Source: Aralia elata
Lineage: Eukaryota > Streptophyta > Magnoliopsida > Apiales > Araliaceae
Length of the DNA stretch: 64,000 bases
Direction of reading: 5' to 3'
Assembly: GCA_034770075.1 (NCBI GenBank)
Contig: CM068385.1
Coordinates: 51,840,746-51,904,745 of the forward strand
The position numbers and the translations under genes were made by a program. Under the pieces are notes generated by a model that worked only from the letters and a program-made list of their open reading frames with translations, had not been told where the DNA came from and did no database searches. Positions within the stretch are counted from its first letter, which is position 1, and each line of letters opens with the position of its first letter. Shown here in pieces: positions 46,445 through 58,483 of the stretch.

Positions 46445-46995
46445 ATTTACGACGAACGTTTAGACCGTTATATTAACTGTAAAAGAGATACGATGCAAGT
46501 CTTCTAACTTTGTTACATTTAAGCAAGTCTATTACATCTTGTTATCCATTATTGTGAAGTTATTGCTTCTTGTTCAGCATAACTTATGAAATGAATCATT
46601 ATTCATATATTGTTTATTCGAGAGTAAAATATTGTGTCAAACCAAATTATTTTGGTACGACATCTTATACTGAGATTTGGAACACTTTGATGTAAGGTGA
46701 ACTGAAACACCTTGATATAAGGTGGTGGTAAATGTTGATTATATATCGACACAAAATTGTAGGATGATATGCATACTCCTAGGATATTGGTTAGGCTGAT
46801 CCCCTACCAGATATCTGAAATCAAGCGGTTCTAAGTCATTGAAGACTGATAGAACTAATTGAAATATATGATTCATGTACAGAACCCTCAGTTATACATC
46901 ATTGACATCTTTCAAATCAAACACATTGTGTTTACGTTTTCAAATGAACTTGTTGAGCATTTGTAGCTCATTCTTGCATACAACTTTCTTTGCAG
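46445..46995 (+). other. Predicted mini-exon and GC-AG intron in D 5' LTR
   Basis: 50-nt mini-exon, donor ATGCAAGT at 46495 and acceptor TTTGCAG (46995). TAGG-CTGATCC-CCTA at 46792-46806; hairpin TGAGC..GCTCA at 46954-46970. The 3' LTR copy has the better donor GAG|GCAAGT (54764) and acceptor at 55264, and its mini-exon is 54713-54763. Confidence 0.5.
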
Positions 46996-47319
46996 TGTTA
47001 GATGGTAATCCCGGAACTTCGGGGACAGACAAGGGAAAAAGCCATGTTAATTGGTTTTATCTTACTGTTTTGTATAATCTCAAGTCTTATAAGACTTTTG
47101 TTGTAATAAAGACATAGTACTGTGAATGTTGTAATCAAGCTTAATTTTATGAAATATATATCATCTTTTATTACATCGTTTGCGTTGTATTTATATTCTT
47201 AGTTAAGTTATAAGGTAGCATTTGATCTTGTACAGTATCCCTATGAACTATACATCTGAATGAGGGTATTTAAATGATACTAGGAGTTCTGTAAGTGCTG
47301 AGGTTACACTTAATGAGCG

Positions 47320-47343
47320 CCGGTAAGGTGCCACCTTTACCGG
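47320..47343 (+). terminator. Strong hairpin in U5 of D
   Basis: CCGGTAAGGT and ACCTTTACCGG separated by three bases, one bulged T. It is also present in the 3' LTR near 55588 and, decayed, in K near 59045. Position near the 3' end of the LTR would fit an RNA end or packaging structure; the role is unknown. Confidence 0.45.
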
Positions 47344-47627
47344 AATTCGCCCTTCCGTTCCAAGAACAATCTTATCATTAATACTGTGAATGTCAGATAG
47401 ATAGGGAATATCGATATGAAAGAGATATTCATAAGAAATGAATCTATACATCTAAGTGAGGGTATCCAAACACAGTTAACGTTCTGGCCGGAACTAGTAT
47501 CTGTTATGGGATATTATGAACCTTGGATAGATAGAAGTTATATATTATGAATATTTATAGTTGACTAGTTTCACATGAGCACCAAATCTACTACAAGGAG
47601 TGTAGAGAATTTGGGGGCGTCACAAGT

Positions 47628-47639
47628 TGGTATCAGAGC
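47628..47639 (+). promoter_or_regulatory. PBS of D (initiator tRNA-Met)
   Basis: TGGTATCAGAGC, exact complement of the 3' end of plant initiator tRNA-Met, three bases after the LTR. Confidence 0.93.
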
Positions 47640-47794
47640 TGTAGATTATAGCTCTAAGATAGTTAGGAAATACCTTAGGATATAGTCTTTGAGTCCGTAA
47701 AATACTTAATTATACATAAAATAATCTTAAAAGCTTTATATTATGTGTAAATTTGTTTCTCTATAATACTAAACAACTAAAATTCTTTTGTAGG

Positions 47795-48346
47795 ATGTCA
47801 GAGACAAATTGGAATGACCTCCCAGTTATAGATCAACCCATGGTAGGGTGGTTGTCAGTGAGTGAGTCAGAAGAAGATCCAGAAGAGATATATCCCGCAC
47901 TAGGGACACCAGAGGAGGAGGACCTAGAGGAGGAAGAACTCCTACATGACCAGGAGATACTAGATATTGAGGAGGCTGAACATCCTATAGATGGACAGCT
48001 AGTAGATCCTGATCCTAATGAGGAGATTGGAGCGAGTCAAATGATGAGTGTCAATAGACACGAGGAGATAGTTGCAGGGTTAGTACAGCAGTCCATCGAA
48101 GACCTAGGGGTTGCCAACTTTCGAACATATGTAGCTAAAGGTTTGTTGGAGAGTGAGAGGGATAACACTCGCCGTCTTAGGACACTCCTCCAGAGTACTC
48201 AGAAGGAAAGGCAAGATACACAGATGCATTTATACCGAGCTGACAAGGGATATCGGGATACATTCGAAGGCTTAGAGCGTCGGGTGCTTAGGTATCCCGT
48301 AGAGGAGAGGAAGGTAGATTATATGATAGATAGATCAGTGGTATGA
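47795..48346 (+). CDS. Extra ORF upstream of gag in D, unknown function
   Basis: 184 codons from the ATG at 47795 (MSETNWNDLPVI); the frame is open upstream to 47753, but that part looks like leader. The first half is strongly acidic (runs of Glu and Asp at about residues 20-75). The second half has a charged, probably helical segment (ESERDNTRRLRTLLQ, STQKERQDTQ). The TGA after 48346 may be a mutation, since the same style of sequence runs on for 14 codons to a TAG. I do not recognise a family. Tekay-type elements normally start with gag; ORFs before gag are known in Ogre. A and B show no equivalent in the window. Confidence 0.6.
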   Translation: MSETNWNDLPVIDQPMVGWLSVSESEEDPEEIYPALGTPEEEDLEEEELLHDQEILDIEEAEHPIDGQLVDPDPNEEIGASQMMSVNRHEEIVAGLVQQSIEDLGVANFRTYVAKGLLESERDNTRRLRTLLQSTQKERQDTQMHLYRADKGYRDTFEGLERRVLRYPVEERKVDYMIDRSVV

Positions 48347-48612
48347 CACATGATCCAGGATGCCTATAAAGAGGCGCATGATCGTTCAGTCTAGTTTAGT
48401 ACTTAAGTTTATTTTTCGTAGTTTGTATTATAAAGATTTTGGGTTGTAAAATAGGGAATCCTTTGTACTAACTAGTGGTAGTATAAACCACTAGTCGAAT
48501 ATGTAAATGTTCTGCATGTGATATATAAATTGTGTTTGTACAAATCAAATTGTTAATTCTATGTGTAGTATATACCTGTATTTATACTTGTCTTTTCTTT
48601 ATTTTTAGAATC

Positions 48613-49741
48613 ATGGCATCAAGACGAAGAAACCAGACCAGAAATGAGACTAATGAACCAAACCCCACCAACAACTAGTAGATTTACTATTAGGAGCCTT
48701 ATAGAGTCATCCACCACACCAGCCCAACACAAATAATCCACATAGGTTAGCGTCTAAAGATTTTAAAACAGTCGGACCACCTGAGTTCAAGGGAACTGTG
48801 GATCCAATTGAAGCCCAAACTTGGGTTACTAAAATGGAAAAGTTCTTCACTGTAACAAACGTAAGTGAGGAACAAAAGATAATCTTTGCTACCTTTTTCC
48901 TAAAAGGTGAGGCAAACTTCTGGTGGGAAACAACAAAAACCAGGGCCGGTGAAGGGGTAATTCCTTGGGTAAGATTCAAAGAACTATTCTTTGAAAATTA
49001 CTTTCCACAAACCATGCAAGACCAAATGGAGGTTAAATTTTTAGAACTAAAACAAGGGGAAATGACTATATCTCAGTATACAGCCAAGTTTAACGAATTG
49101 TCTAGTTTTGCCCCGCATCAAGTAAACTCTGAGACAAGAAAAACTAGGAGATTTGAGGAAGGGTTGAAACCTCAGATAAGGGGTAGGATATCAATCTTTC
49201 AGTTGAAGACGTTTTTAGAAATTCTTGAGAAGGCTATCATAGCTGAGACCGAGAATGAAAATCTTATCAAATTCCATAAGGAGAAGAGGAGTCAGAATGA
49301 AGAGGGAAAATTCAAAGGAGAAGTCAGTACAGGGGGTAATAATAACAACAAGAGGAAGTGGGATACCACCTTTTCTACTAACTTTCCGAAAAGGGGAATA
49401 ATTACAATAACAACAACACTACCAATAGAAACCAGAATAACAAGATGGAACGTTGTGTCACGTGTGGAAAGAACCATCTGGGAGTATGTCGTAGGAAGGT
49501 GGTTACCTGTTACAGCTGTGGTCAGGAGGGACATTATTCCAATGATTGTCCCAAGAAGAGTACTAATAACACCAATCAGGGCAATCAAAATTATAAGTGT
49601 TATAATTGTGGCGCAACGGGTCATATATCTAGAAATTGCCCAATGAATAGGAATCAAATTGGGGGAGGAAATCAAGCCACAAATAACACCCTCAAACCAA
49701 CAGTAGTAGGAGCTGGAGGTCAGAGTCGTCCAACTGCCTGA
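48613..49741 (+). pseudogene. D gag with zinc knuckles
   Basis: Start at 48613 (MASRRRNQTRNE), stop after 21 codons. The gag core resumes near 48750 (VGPPEFKGTVDPIEAQTWV) and runs in the frame 48798-49646 (EGLKPQIRGRISIF); a frameshift near 49390-49440 moves to the frame ending 49741. That frame has three Cys/His knuckles: CVTCGKNHLGVC, CYSCGQEGHYSNDC and CYNCGATGHISRNC. The last two are CX2CX4HX4C; the first is shorter. Role in the intact family: particle assembly and RNA binding. Confidence 0.92.
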
Positions 49742-49750
49742 ACATTTAAT

Positions 49751-52700
49751 ATGACGATGAGGGATGTTTTTGCTTCACAGGACGTGGTGACAGGTATCAT
49801 CCCTATCGTCACTTTAAATGCATATGTGTTATTCGACTCTGGTGCTACTTGTTCATTCGTGTCTAATAGCTTTGCTAAAAACTTGAATATGCCATGTGAA
49901 GACTTAGACATACCTTTCAATGTAGAAATTACAAATCGAGAGATAATTCCCGTTAAAACTATATATAAAGATTGTAACGTAGAGATTAAGGGACACAAGT
50001 TTCTTGTGGACCTCTTTCCTATACAGCTAGGGGAATTTGATATAATTTTAGGCATGGATTGGTTGGTTAATCATAATGCAATGATTGACTGCCATCAGAA
50101 GCGTGTAAACCTAGTGACTGCGTCGAAGTCAAAGGTAGTGTTCAACAATGGTTGCTCACCTAAACGTTCTCGATGTCTGACAGTAATGCAAGCGGAGAGA
50201 TTGCTTAGGAATGGTTGTACAGGTTATTCGGCATATATAGTAGATACTCAAAAGGAAGGAGCAAAGCTAGATCAAATACCTATAGTTAGGGAATTTCAAG
50301 ATGTATTTCCCGATGACTTACTAGGTCTTCCTCCGGATAGGGAGATTGAGTTTGTTATCGATCTTGCACTTGGTACGGCGCCAGTTTCGAAGGCACCGTA
50401 CAGGATGGCACCAGTAAAGTTGAAGGAGTTACTTGTGCAGTTACAAGAACTCTTAGACAAAAATCACATACAACCCAGTGTTTCACCTTGGGGAGCACTG
50501 GTGTTGTTTGTAAAGAAGAAGGATAGAACTTTGAGGTTATCTGTTGACTATAGAGAATTAAATAAGTTGACCATAAAGAACAAATATCCTTTACCAAGAA
50601 TTGATGATCTGTTTGACTAGTTGAAAGGGGCTGAACACTTTTCGAAAATCGACCTATCAGGTTATCATCAATTAAAGGTAAGAAAGGAAGATGTGTCGAA
50701 GACAACATTTAGGACACGCTATGGACATTATGAGTTTCTTGTGATATCCTTTGGATTGACGAATGCACCGGCAGCATTCATGGACTTGATGAACCGAGTG
50801 TTTAAACCATGCTTAGACAAATTTGTCGTAGTGTTCATCGATGATATTTTAGTATACTCGAGAACAAAGGAAGAGCATGCTGAACACTTAAGGATTGTAC
50901 TAGAGATATTACGAAAGGAACAACTTTATGCAAAGTTTTCTAAGTGTGAGTTCTAGTTAGAACGAGTCCAATTCTTGGGTCATGTGATTGACAAGAATGG
51001 AATCGCAGTAGATCCAGCAAAGATAGAGACGGTTGTGAATTGGGAACAACCAACAACTCCAACATAAGTAAGAAGTTTTCTCAGTTTAGCAGGGTACTAT
51101 CGGCGTTTTATACAAGATTTTTCAAAAATAGCAACCCCGCTAACCAATTTAACTCGAAAGACGGTAAAGTACGTCTGGACAGATAAAAATGAAGAAAGCT
51201 TACGAGAGTTGAAGAAGCGATTGAGCATGGCACCAGTGTTATCTTTACCAGATGATATAGGAGGTCTTGTTGTTTATAGTGATGCATCACACAAGGGACT
51301 AGGTTGTATGTTGATGCAACATGGGAAGGTGATTGCATATGCATCACGCCAACTCAAAGATTATGAGAAGAAGTATCCTACGCATGATCTTGAGTTAGCC
51401 GCTGTAGTATTTTTTGCCTTGAAAATGTGGAGCCATTACTTGTATGGGGAGAAGTGTGAGATATACACAGATCACAAAAGTCTGAAGTATATTTTTACGC
51501 AGAAGGAATTAAACATGAGGCAGAGGAGATGGCTAGAGTTGATAAAGGATTTCGACTGTGAAATTTTATATCACCCTGGGAAAGCCAACGTCGTAGCAGA
51601 CATGTTAAGTAGGAAGAACCAAGAAAAATTGAATATAATAACCAACAACGAGGTACTGATAAAAGAGTTTGATAAACTTGAGATTGAGGTAAGAGTTCCA
51701 GTTAATTCTACCCAGAAGTTATTCGTTGTGGAAAATGGTTCAACTTTGTTGGAGAGAGTCAAGGGACTACAGGAGACTGATGTAGAGTGTCAAAAGTGTA
51801 AGACTGAAATAACTCATAAGAAGAATAACAAATTCAGAGTGGATAAGGATGGGGTACTAAGGTACGAAGATAGAATTTGGGTACCCTCAGTACAAGAATT
51901 AAAAGATGAAATACTGAATGAAGCCCATAGTTCTAAGTTCGCCGTGCATCTAAGTAGTACAAAAATGTACAAAGATTTAAGCCGACACTTTTGGTGGTCT
52001 AACATGAAAAGAGAAATAGCAGAGTGGGTAAGTAAATGTTTAACGTGTCAAAGAGTTAAAGTTGAACATCAAAAACCGAGTGGATTACTATAGTCCTTAG
52101 AAATTCCTGAGTGGAAATGGGAACATATTACTATGGATTTCGTAGTAGGTCTTCCAAACACCCAGAAAGGTCACAATGCCATTTGGGTAATTGTAGATCG
52201 TCTTACCAAGTCGGCTCATTTTCTACCTATAAAATTTAACTTCAGTCTTGACCAGTTAGCCAAACTTTACATCAATGAAGTTATTTCTAGACATGGAGTC
52301 CCTGTTTCTATAGTATCAGACTGAGATCCCCGATTTACTTCACATTTTTGGACAAGTCACCAGAAACATTTTGGAACTCAGTTGAAATTAAGCACAGCCT
52401 ATCACCCGCAAACCGACGGTCAGAGTGAGAGAATAATTCAAATATTGGAGGATATGTTACGAACTTGCATCATGGACTTCAAGGGGAGTTGGGAAGATTA
52501 GTTACCTTTGGTAGAGTTTGCCTACAATAATAGCTATCATGCCAGCATAGGAATGCCACCATTTGAAGCTTTGTATGGAAGGAAATGTTGGACGCCATTA
52601 TGTTGGGATGAGATCGGTGAGCGACAAATGTTAGGACCAAAAATAGCTCAACAAACCGCTGAGGTAGTTCGAATTATACGAGGAAGATTGTAAGCGTCTC

Positions 52701-53197
52701 AAGATCGACAGAAGTTGAAAGTAATGCGGAGATCCAAGACCACATTGAAAACTACAAAGATTTTGATTGTTTTGTCTGGTAGTTCCACTGTTTTTAAAAA
52801 AGTATCTCCATGGAAAGGCAAAGTCCGTTTCGGCAAAAAAGGAAAATTGAGTCCGAGATTTATTAGACCATTCCAGATATTGAGGAGGATAGGTGAGATA
52901 GCTTATGAGGTAGCCCTACCTCCTGAGTTAGAACATATTCATAATGTGTTTCATGTGTCCGTATTACGACCATACAAACCCGATTATAAACACGTTATAG
53001 ATTACGAGCCTATTCAGATCGAGAAAGATTTAACATATGAAGAAGTTCCTATTGAAATCATAAATAGGAAAGAACAAAATCTATGGAATAAAGTGATACC
53101 TTCAGTCAAGGTTATTTAGAGAAATCAAAACATAGAGGAAGCTACGTGGGAGCTTGAGAGTAAAATGCGAGACAACTACCCACATTTATTTTTGTAA
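49751..53197 (+). pseudogene. D pol: protease, RT, RNase H, integrase, chromodomain
   Basis: Protease with FDSGATCSFV, RT with VSPWGALVLFVKKKD and VFIDDILVYS, RNase H (SDASHKGLG, YTDHKSLKY), integrase (CLTCQRVK, MDFVVGL, GQSERIIQ) and chromodomain tail (EEATWELESKM), ending at TAA 53197. Stop codons interrupt it near 50618, 50954, 51065, 52091, 52321, 52499, 52691 and 53117, and a frameshifted patch lies near 52720-52790. The protease and RT N-terminus that A lacks are present here, which makes D the reference for gag-pol order in the Tekay-like elements of this window. Dead copy. Confidence 0.93.
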
Positions 53198-53207
53198 TCT
53201 GTACTAT

Positions 53208-53243
53208 AATTTCGAGGACGAAATTCTTATTAGTGGGGGTGAA
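53208..53243 (+). promoter_or_regulatory. Pre-PPT hairpin and PPT of D
   Basis: AATTTC-GAGGAC-GAAATT at 53208-53225 and purine-rich AGTGGGGGTGAA at 53232-53243, directly before the LTR. Confidence 0.85.
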
Positions 53244-55893
53244 TGTAATATTCCGAACCCTAATAAGATTTGTATATGTAAATTATGTGTTTAATAAATG
53301 AAATTTCTTGTTCCGACTCTATGTTATGTGATGATATACTCTAATGAATGACTGTTCAGGGAATCATTGAAAACCTAATACGATTCGAAAACGCTATCGT
53401 ATACATTTAGAATTAGAATTAGAGCATATAACCTAAAACTAGGCATCAAGAAGTTTAAAACTTTAAGCCCTAATGAGATTTGAATTTTGTGCTTAATAAA
53501 GATCGAAATGATATTTCGAACCAGGTGTGTTATAATTTTATAGTGTAAATGATGAATTTGGTCAAATAAATTTTTTTTGTCAAGTTGCTTAGTCGTGCTT
53601 ACATTGACAAAATGATTTGTCGTGCTTTCCACGATTTCACCAAGAAGTATCCCGGCAAATTATTTTTAGTAAGCTGCTTTGTCGTGCTTAAACTGATATA
53701 GTGCTTTGTCGTGCTTACGGTAACAAGCTGCATTGTCGAGCTTGTAAGATATTTTTATTGAGGAGCTTAGAAGATAGGTTCAATTGCAAGCTGCATTGTC
53801 GAGCTTTGAAGATATTTTCATTGAGGAGCTTAGATTGCAAGCTGCATTGTCCAGCTTGGAAGATATTTTCATTGAGGAGCTTAGAAGATAGGTTCAATTG
53901 CAAGCTGCATTGTCGTGCTTGGAAGATATTTTCATTGAGGAGCTTAGAAGAATATTCTAAGAATATGTTAGGGTGCAAAGTGTAATAAGCCGAGCCTCTA
54001 ACGTGCAATTAGTGAAACTTGGTTTTTCTATAAATAGCAAGCTCAGTTCATTCATTCCTTACTATTTTTCAAGAGCAGTTCAAGAGCAAAAACACTCTAT
54101 ATTTATATTCTGAGAGATATTGTGAGATAAAAAATTACTTTCTAAGCATCGAAGCGTTGCGTGATTGGAAGTAAAGCTAGCAACTACAAGAGGTATTACT
54201 CTAGTGGTTATTATTTTCATTCTTCTTTTAAAAATATACTTTTATAAGCAGTTATAATGCCCAAATTATTTTAAGTATATAGTACAAAAGTCCTATTTAT
54301 AAGCAGTTATAATGTCCGATTTATTTCTCTTATATATTAGAAAATATACTTTTATAAGCAGTTACTATGTCTGAATTTCTTTAACTATTTAGTAAAAATA
54401 TTCATTTTATAAGCAGTTATAATGCTGAAATTTTTTCAAATATAATAGCCGAATATTCATTTTATAAGCAGTTATAATGCTGAAATTTTCTCAAATATAA
54501 TAGCCGAATATTCATTTTGCAAACAGTTATAATGCTCAATTTATTTGAAATATAGTTGAAAAATATTCATTCTGTAAGCAGTTATAATGCTAAAAAAAAT
54601 TCATATATTGTAGAAGAAGTCTTATTTATATGTGGTTATGATATCCGAAATAAAACTTAAAAGATTTAATCGTTAAACGCTTAATTGTCTACATAAACTT
54701 ATAATCGTATAGGATTTACGACGAACGTTTAGACAGTTATATTAACTGTAAAAGATATACGAGGCAAGTCTTCTAATTTTGTTACATTTAAGCAAGTCTA
54801 TTACATCTTGCTATCCATTATTGTGAAGTTATTGCTTCTTGTTCAGCATAACTTAAGAAATAAATCATTATTCATATATTGTTTATTCGAGCGTAAAATG
54901 TTGTGTCAAACCAAATTATTTTGGTACGACATCTTATGCTGAGAAATGGAACACCTTGATGTAAGGTGAACTGAAACACCTTGATATAAGGTGGTGGTAA
55001 ATGTTGATTATATATCGACACAAAATTGTAGGATGATATGCATACTCCTAGGATATTGGTTAGGCTGATCCCCTACCAGATATCTGAAATCAAGTGGTTC
55101 TAAGTCATTGAAGACTGATAGAACTAATTGAAATATATGGTTCATGTACAGAACCCTTAGTTATAGATCATTGACATCTTTCAAATTAAACACATTGTGT
55201 TTACGTTTTCAAATGAACTTGTTGAGCATTTCTAGCTCATTCTTGCATACAACTTTCTTTGCAGTGTTAGATGGTAATCCCGGAACTTCAGGGACAGACA
55301 AGGAAAAAAGCCATGTTAATTAGTTTTATCTTACTATTTTGTATAATCTCAAGTCTTATAAGACTTTTGTTATAATAAAGACATAGTACTGAGAATGTTG
55401 TAATCAAACTTAATTTTATCAAATATATATCATCTTTTGTTACATCGTTTGCGTTGTATTTATATTCTTAGTTAAGTTATAAGGTAGCATTTGATGTAGT
55501 ACAGTATCCCTATGAACTATATATCTGAATGAGGGTATTTAAATGATACTGGGAGTTCTGTAAGCGCTGAGGTTACACTTAATGAGCGCCGGTAAGGTGC
55601 CACCTTTACCGGAATGCGCCCCTCAGTTCCAAGAATAATCTTATCATTAATACTGTGAATGTCAGATAGATAGGGAATATCGATATGAAAGAGATATTCA
55701 TAAGATATGAATCTATACATCTAAGTGAGGGTATCCAAACACAGTTAACGTTTTGGCCGGAACTAGTATCTGTTATGGGATACTGTGAACCTTGGATAGA
55801 TAGAAGTTATATATTATGAATATTTATAGTTGAATAGTTTCACGTGAGCACCAAATCTGCTATACGGAGTGTAGAGAATTTGGGGGCGTCACA
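53244..55893 (+). repeat. 3' LTR of D
   Basis: 2650 bp, collinear with 44978-47624. Hairpin arrays at about 53640-53960 and 54239-54640, CTGATCC stem-loop at 55061-55075, ends GGGCGTCACA at 55893. The ORFs on both strands at 53701-54008 arise from the hairpin array. Confidence 0.95.
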
Positions 55894-55898
55894 TAAGT
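55894..55898 (+). repeat. Target duplication TAAGT, right of D
   Basis: Partner of 44973-44977. Confidence 0.93.
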
Positions 55899-57105
55899 TA
55901 TGTGTTATTTGAATAAATAAGCTTGAATTGGGCTTTAACTGTGTTATATGATTTTTGCTATGTGTAGGATTTTGTGTTTTGGTTTAAGTAGTTAACCTTA
56001 ATACTTAATAAGATCTAGAAGTTAATTTAAGGCTAAAACCTAAATTGGAAAAAAGGTTAAAATCTAAACCCTAAGGGTTACGAAAAACCTAAGCTCACTA
56101 TAGAAATGTGTACGTCATAATAATATTCCGTTTCAATATTTATCGGTAATATGATGTGAAAATACGTATTATCCAATAAAAGTTTTTTTGAGAAAAAGAC
56201 GAAAATACAATTCCCGAGAAAACACTTTCATCTTTTTGACAGTTCCTTTCGTCGTTTCGACTTGTTTTATTTCATGACATAGTAATTATACGTGGTTTAT
56301 AGACCAATGAACCAATAATATTTTTCCTACGAAAAAGACGAAAACACTATTCATTCAGGAACTGTCTTCCGAATTTTGAAATTTCAGATTCCTGAATAGC
56401 GTTAATACGGAGAATAAATACATTTCCACCAATAAAATTTCTACCCAAAATAATTTTTGAATATTATTAATTCACGAATACAGGGCACATATGGATCGAA
56501 TATAGAAAGAATACGAAGAATATTATAAAGATAATGTACAGTATAATATGAGAATTATACTGAAGATTATACGAGATTTATACAAGATTAATACAAGGTA
56601 TAATACGAGTAGATTACAAATATTATATGAAGTATATACGAAAGAAATGTGTATAAATACTTAAGTATTATACTAATTAGTTGAAATCAAACTAATATGT
56701 AACTGGGAATTCAAGTGATTTACTTTCGACCAATCACGATCAAGTATGGGTATCCATGTGAAATGGTTTAGACCAATCAGAGCTGAGCTAGACAATACCA
56801 AGTTAGTGTAACCAAACTAGGGAAATAAGACCTAGTTAGACTAACTAATTAGTAACTAAATCCAAGAAAACTGAAATGGACCAATCAAAACCAAGGAAAG
56901 CTAACTGGGGATCCAAGTGAATTATTTTCGACCAATCGTAGCAAAGGATGATGTAAGCATGATGTGGCATGACATAAGGCTCAAAGAAGCACAAAGATGA
57001 TGTCATCATGATGTCATGATGATGCCGCTTGGTGGAAGATATTTTCAAGGTACTAAAGTGTAATAAGCCGGAGTAAAAATGCGATTAATGAAACTTTGGT
57101 TTTCT

Positions 57106-57113
57106 TATAAATA
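57106..57113 (+). promoter_or_regulatory. TATA box of K
   Basis: TATAAATA followed by ACAAGCTTAG, similar to the box and start region of D. Confidence 0.65.
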
Positions 57114-57282
57114 ACAAGCTTAGTTTTTCATTTTTCTCACCATTTTTTTAAAGAGCAAAATTACTCTCTAGATATATATTTCAAGTATTGAAGCTGCAAA
57201 GAAATAGTTAAAGTTTGAACTACAATAAGTGAAATCCCTAGTCGTTATTATGTTCATTTTTCTTTCATATTATAGTCTATAA

Positions 57283-57627
57283 GCTCAAGAACATAAGTCG
57301 TGGCCATGTACGATTTTCGTTCTCCGTGTCCTTCATAAGCTCTTGAGCAAGTAGATGTTATGTTCAATTTTTATATAATAGTACAGTAGAAATCTCAAGA
57401 ACATAAGTCGTTACCATGTTCGATTTTCCAACTCAGTGTTTCTTCATGTGTTCTTGAGCAAATCTTATATATATATTTAAGTTTATGTTATTTCAAGTTT
57501 AAAGTATCATAAATCACATATGCACGCCGTTATAATGCCCAAATTATTTCATCTATAAGAACCTTAAGCGCAGGAACACAAGTCATTATCATGTACGATT
57601 TTCGTTCTTCGTGTTCTTCGTGTGTTC
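57283..57627. repeat. Three long inverted repeats in K
   Basis: Three related blocks (57283-57348, 57394-57458, 57574-57627), each of about 55-65 bases, closed by complementary ends: GCTCAAGA/TCTTGAGC, CTCAAGAACA/TGTTCTTGAG and GAACAC/GTGTTC. The loops share CATGTNCGATTTTC. Confidence 0.8.
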
Positions 57628-58123
57628 TTGAGCAAACGTTATAAACCCTATATATGTAGGTTTATGATTCAATTATTTTTATGTTATGAAGTGTTATTAA
57701 GTGTTAGGACATGTTATCCTAACATTTTAATGGATGGGGTATCATGTTTTACCAAACGGATCAAAGAATTTTTGAGTCAAAGTATGCAATCTGACTTTTC
57801 TGCCCATTTTTCGAAAACTTAACATCAGAATCTGCTTTTAAAATGTACAACAAAGTTGTAGAGGGGGAAATTCTAATGAATTTAGACTCGAGAATCACCC
57901 AAAAATATTTTGAAACGAAGAAGTTATGACAGTTTCTGTAAAGGACGTTAAAGTTGAAAGTTTAAGGGGGCTCTTGGATTCAAAGGCTTAAAAATGCCTT
58001 TTTGAGCTAGCCACTTATCTAAGTAATTCCACCTATGGAAATAGTTTTAACAAGTTATAAAACACTTATTATGGAGTAAAATTCGATGAACTAACATTCG
58101 GGTATGCATTACCCATTATGTAG

Positions 58124-58483
58124 GGTTTTAAACGTTTATCGGGAAACCCTAGTTTCGATTCGAGGCAAGTCTTCTATCATAAACCTATGTGCAACTATTT
58201 CTAAGCTTGTTCATATGTGATAGTTGATATGTGAAAGTGTATGTATGAAAGCCTTATGTGATGTTAAGTAGGATATGATGATTAAATGTTAAGTGTTTAA
58301 TGATATGTTATGCCATATATGATTATGTTCTATCATTAAGCATGAGTTAACATAATAGTTAACTGAAAGTTATGTCAAGTTAAGCATGTTAAAGTTTATA
58401 TGAAAGCATAAACTGTCTATGTGTTATTAGCTAGACTTGTTGAGCCGTAGCGCTCATTCTTGCGAATAAAACTTTATTTGCAG
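58124..58483 (+). other. Predicted mini-exon and GC-AG intron in K
   Basis: Acceptor TATGTAG, a 41-nt mini-exon, donor GAG|GCAAGT at 58165, hairpin TGAGC..GCTCA (58441-58456) and acceptor TTTGCAG at 58483. Confidence 0.5.

Larger units (their letters stand above)
44978..47624 (+). repeat. 5' LTR of D
   Basis: 2647 bp, TGTAATATTCC to GGGCGTCACA. In order: U3 hairpin array (45400-45680), TATA box (45762), leader with donor GAG|GTATTA (45924), hairpin array TTATAA-GCAG-TTATAA (45973-46370), mini-exon, intron 2 (46495-46995), and two copies of a CTATACATCTRARTGAGGGT block with a strong hairpin (47320-47343). Confidence 0.95.
44978..55893 (+). mobile_element. Element D: complete Tekay-like chromovirus with extra 5' ORF
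   Basis: 10.9 kb with two LTRs (2647 and 2650 bp), intact Met-type PBS, an extra ORF, gag, protease, RT, RNase H, integrase, chromodomain, PPT and TAAGT duplications. The coding region has about nine stops and frameshifts, and the LTRs differ at many sites, so the copy is older than A. It is inserted in LTR K. Confidence 0.95.

Noticed and set aside
53701..54008. ORFs on both strands with repeated Cys/Leu-rich units
   Set aside because: Translation of the CAAGCT/AGCTTG hairpin array in the D LTR.
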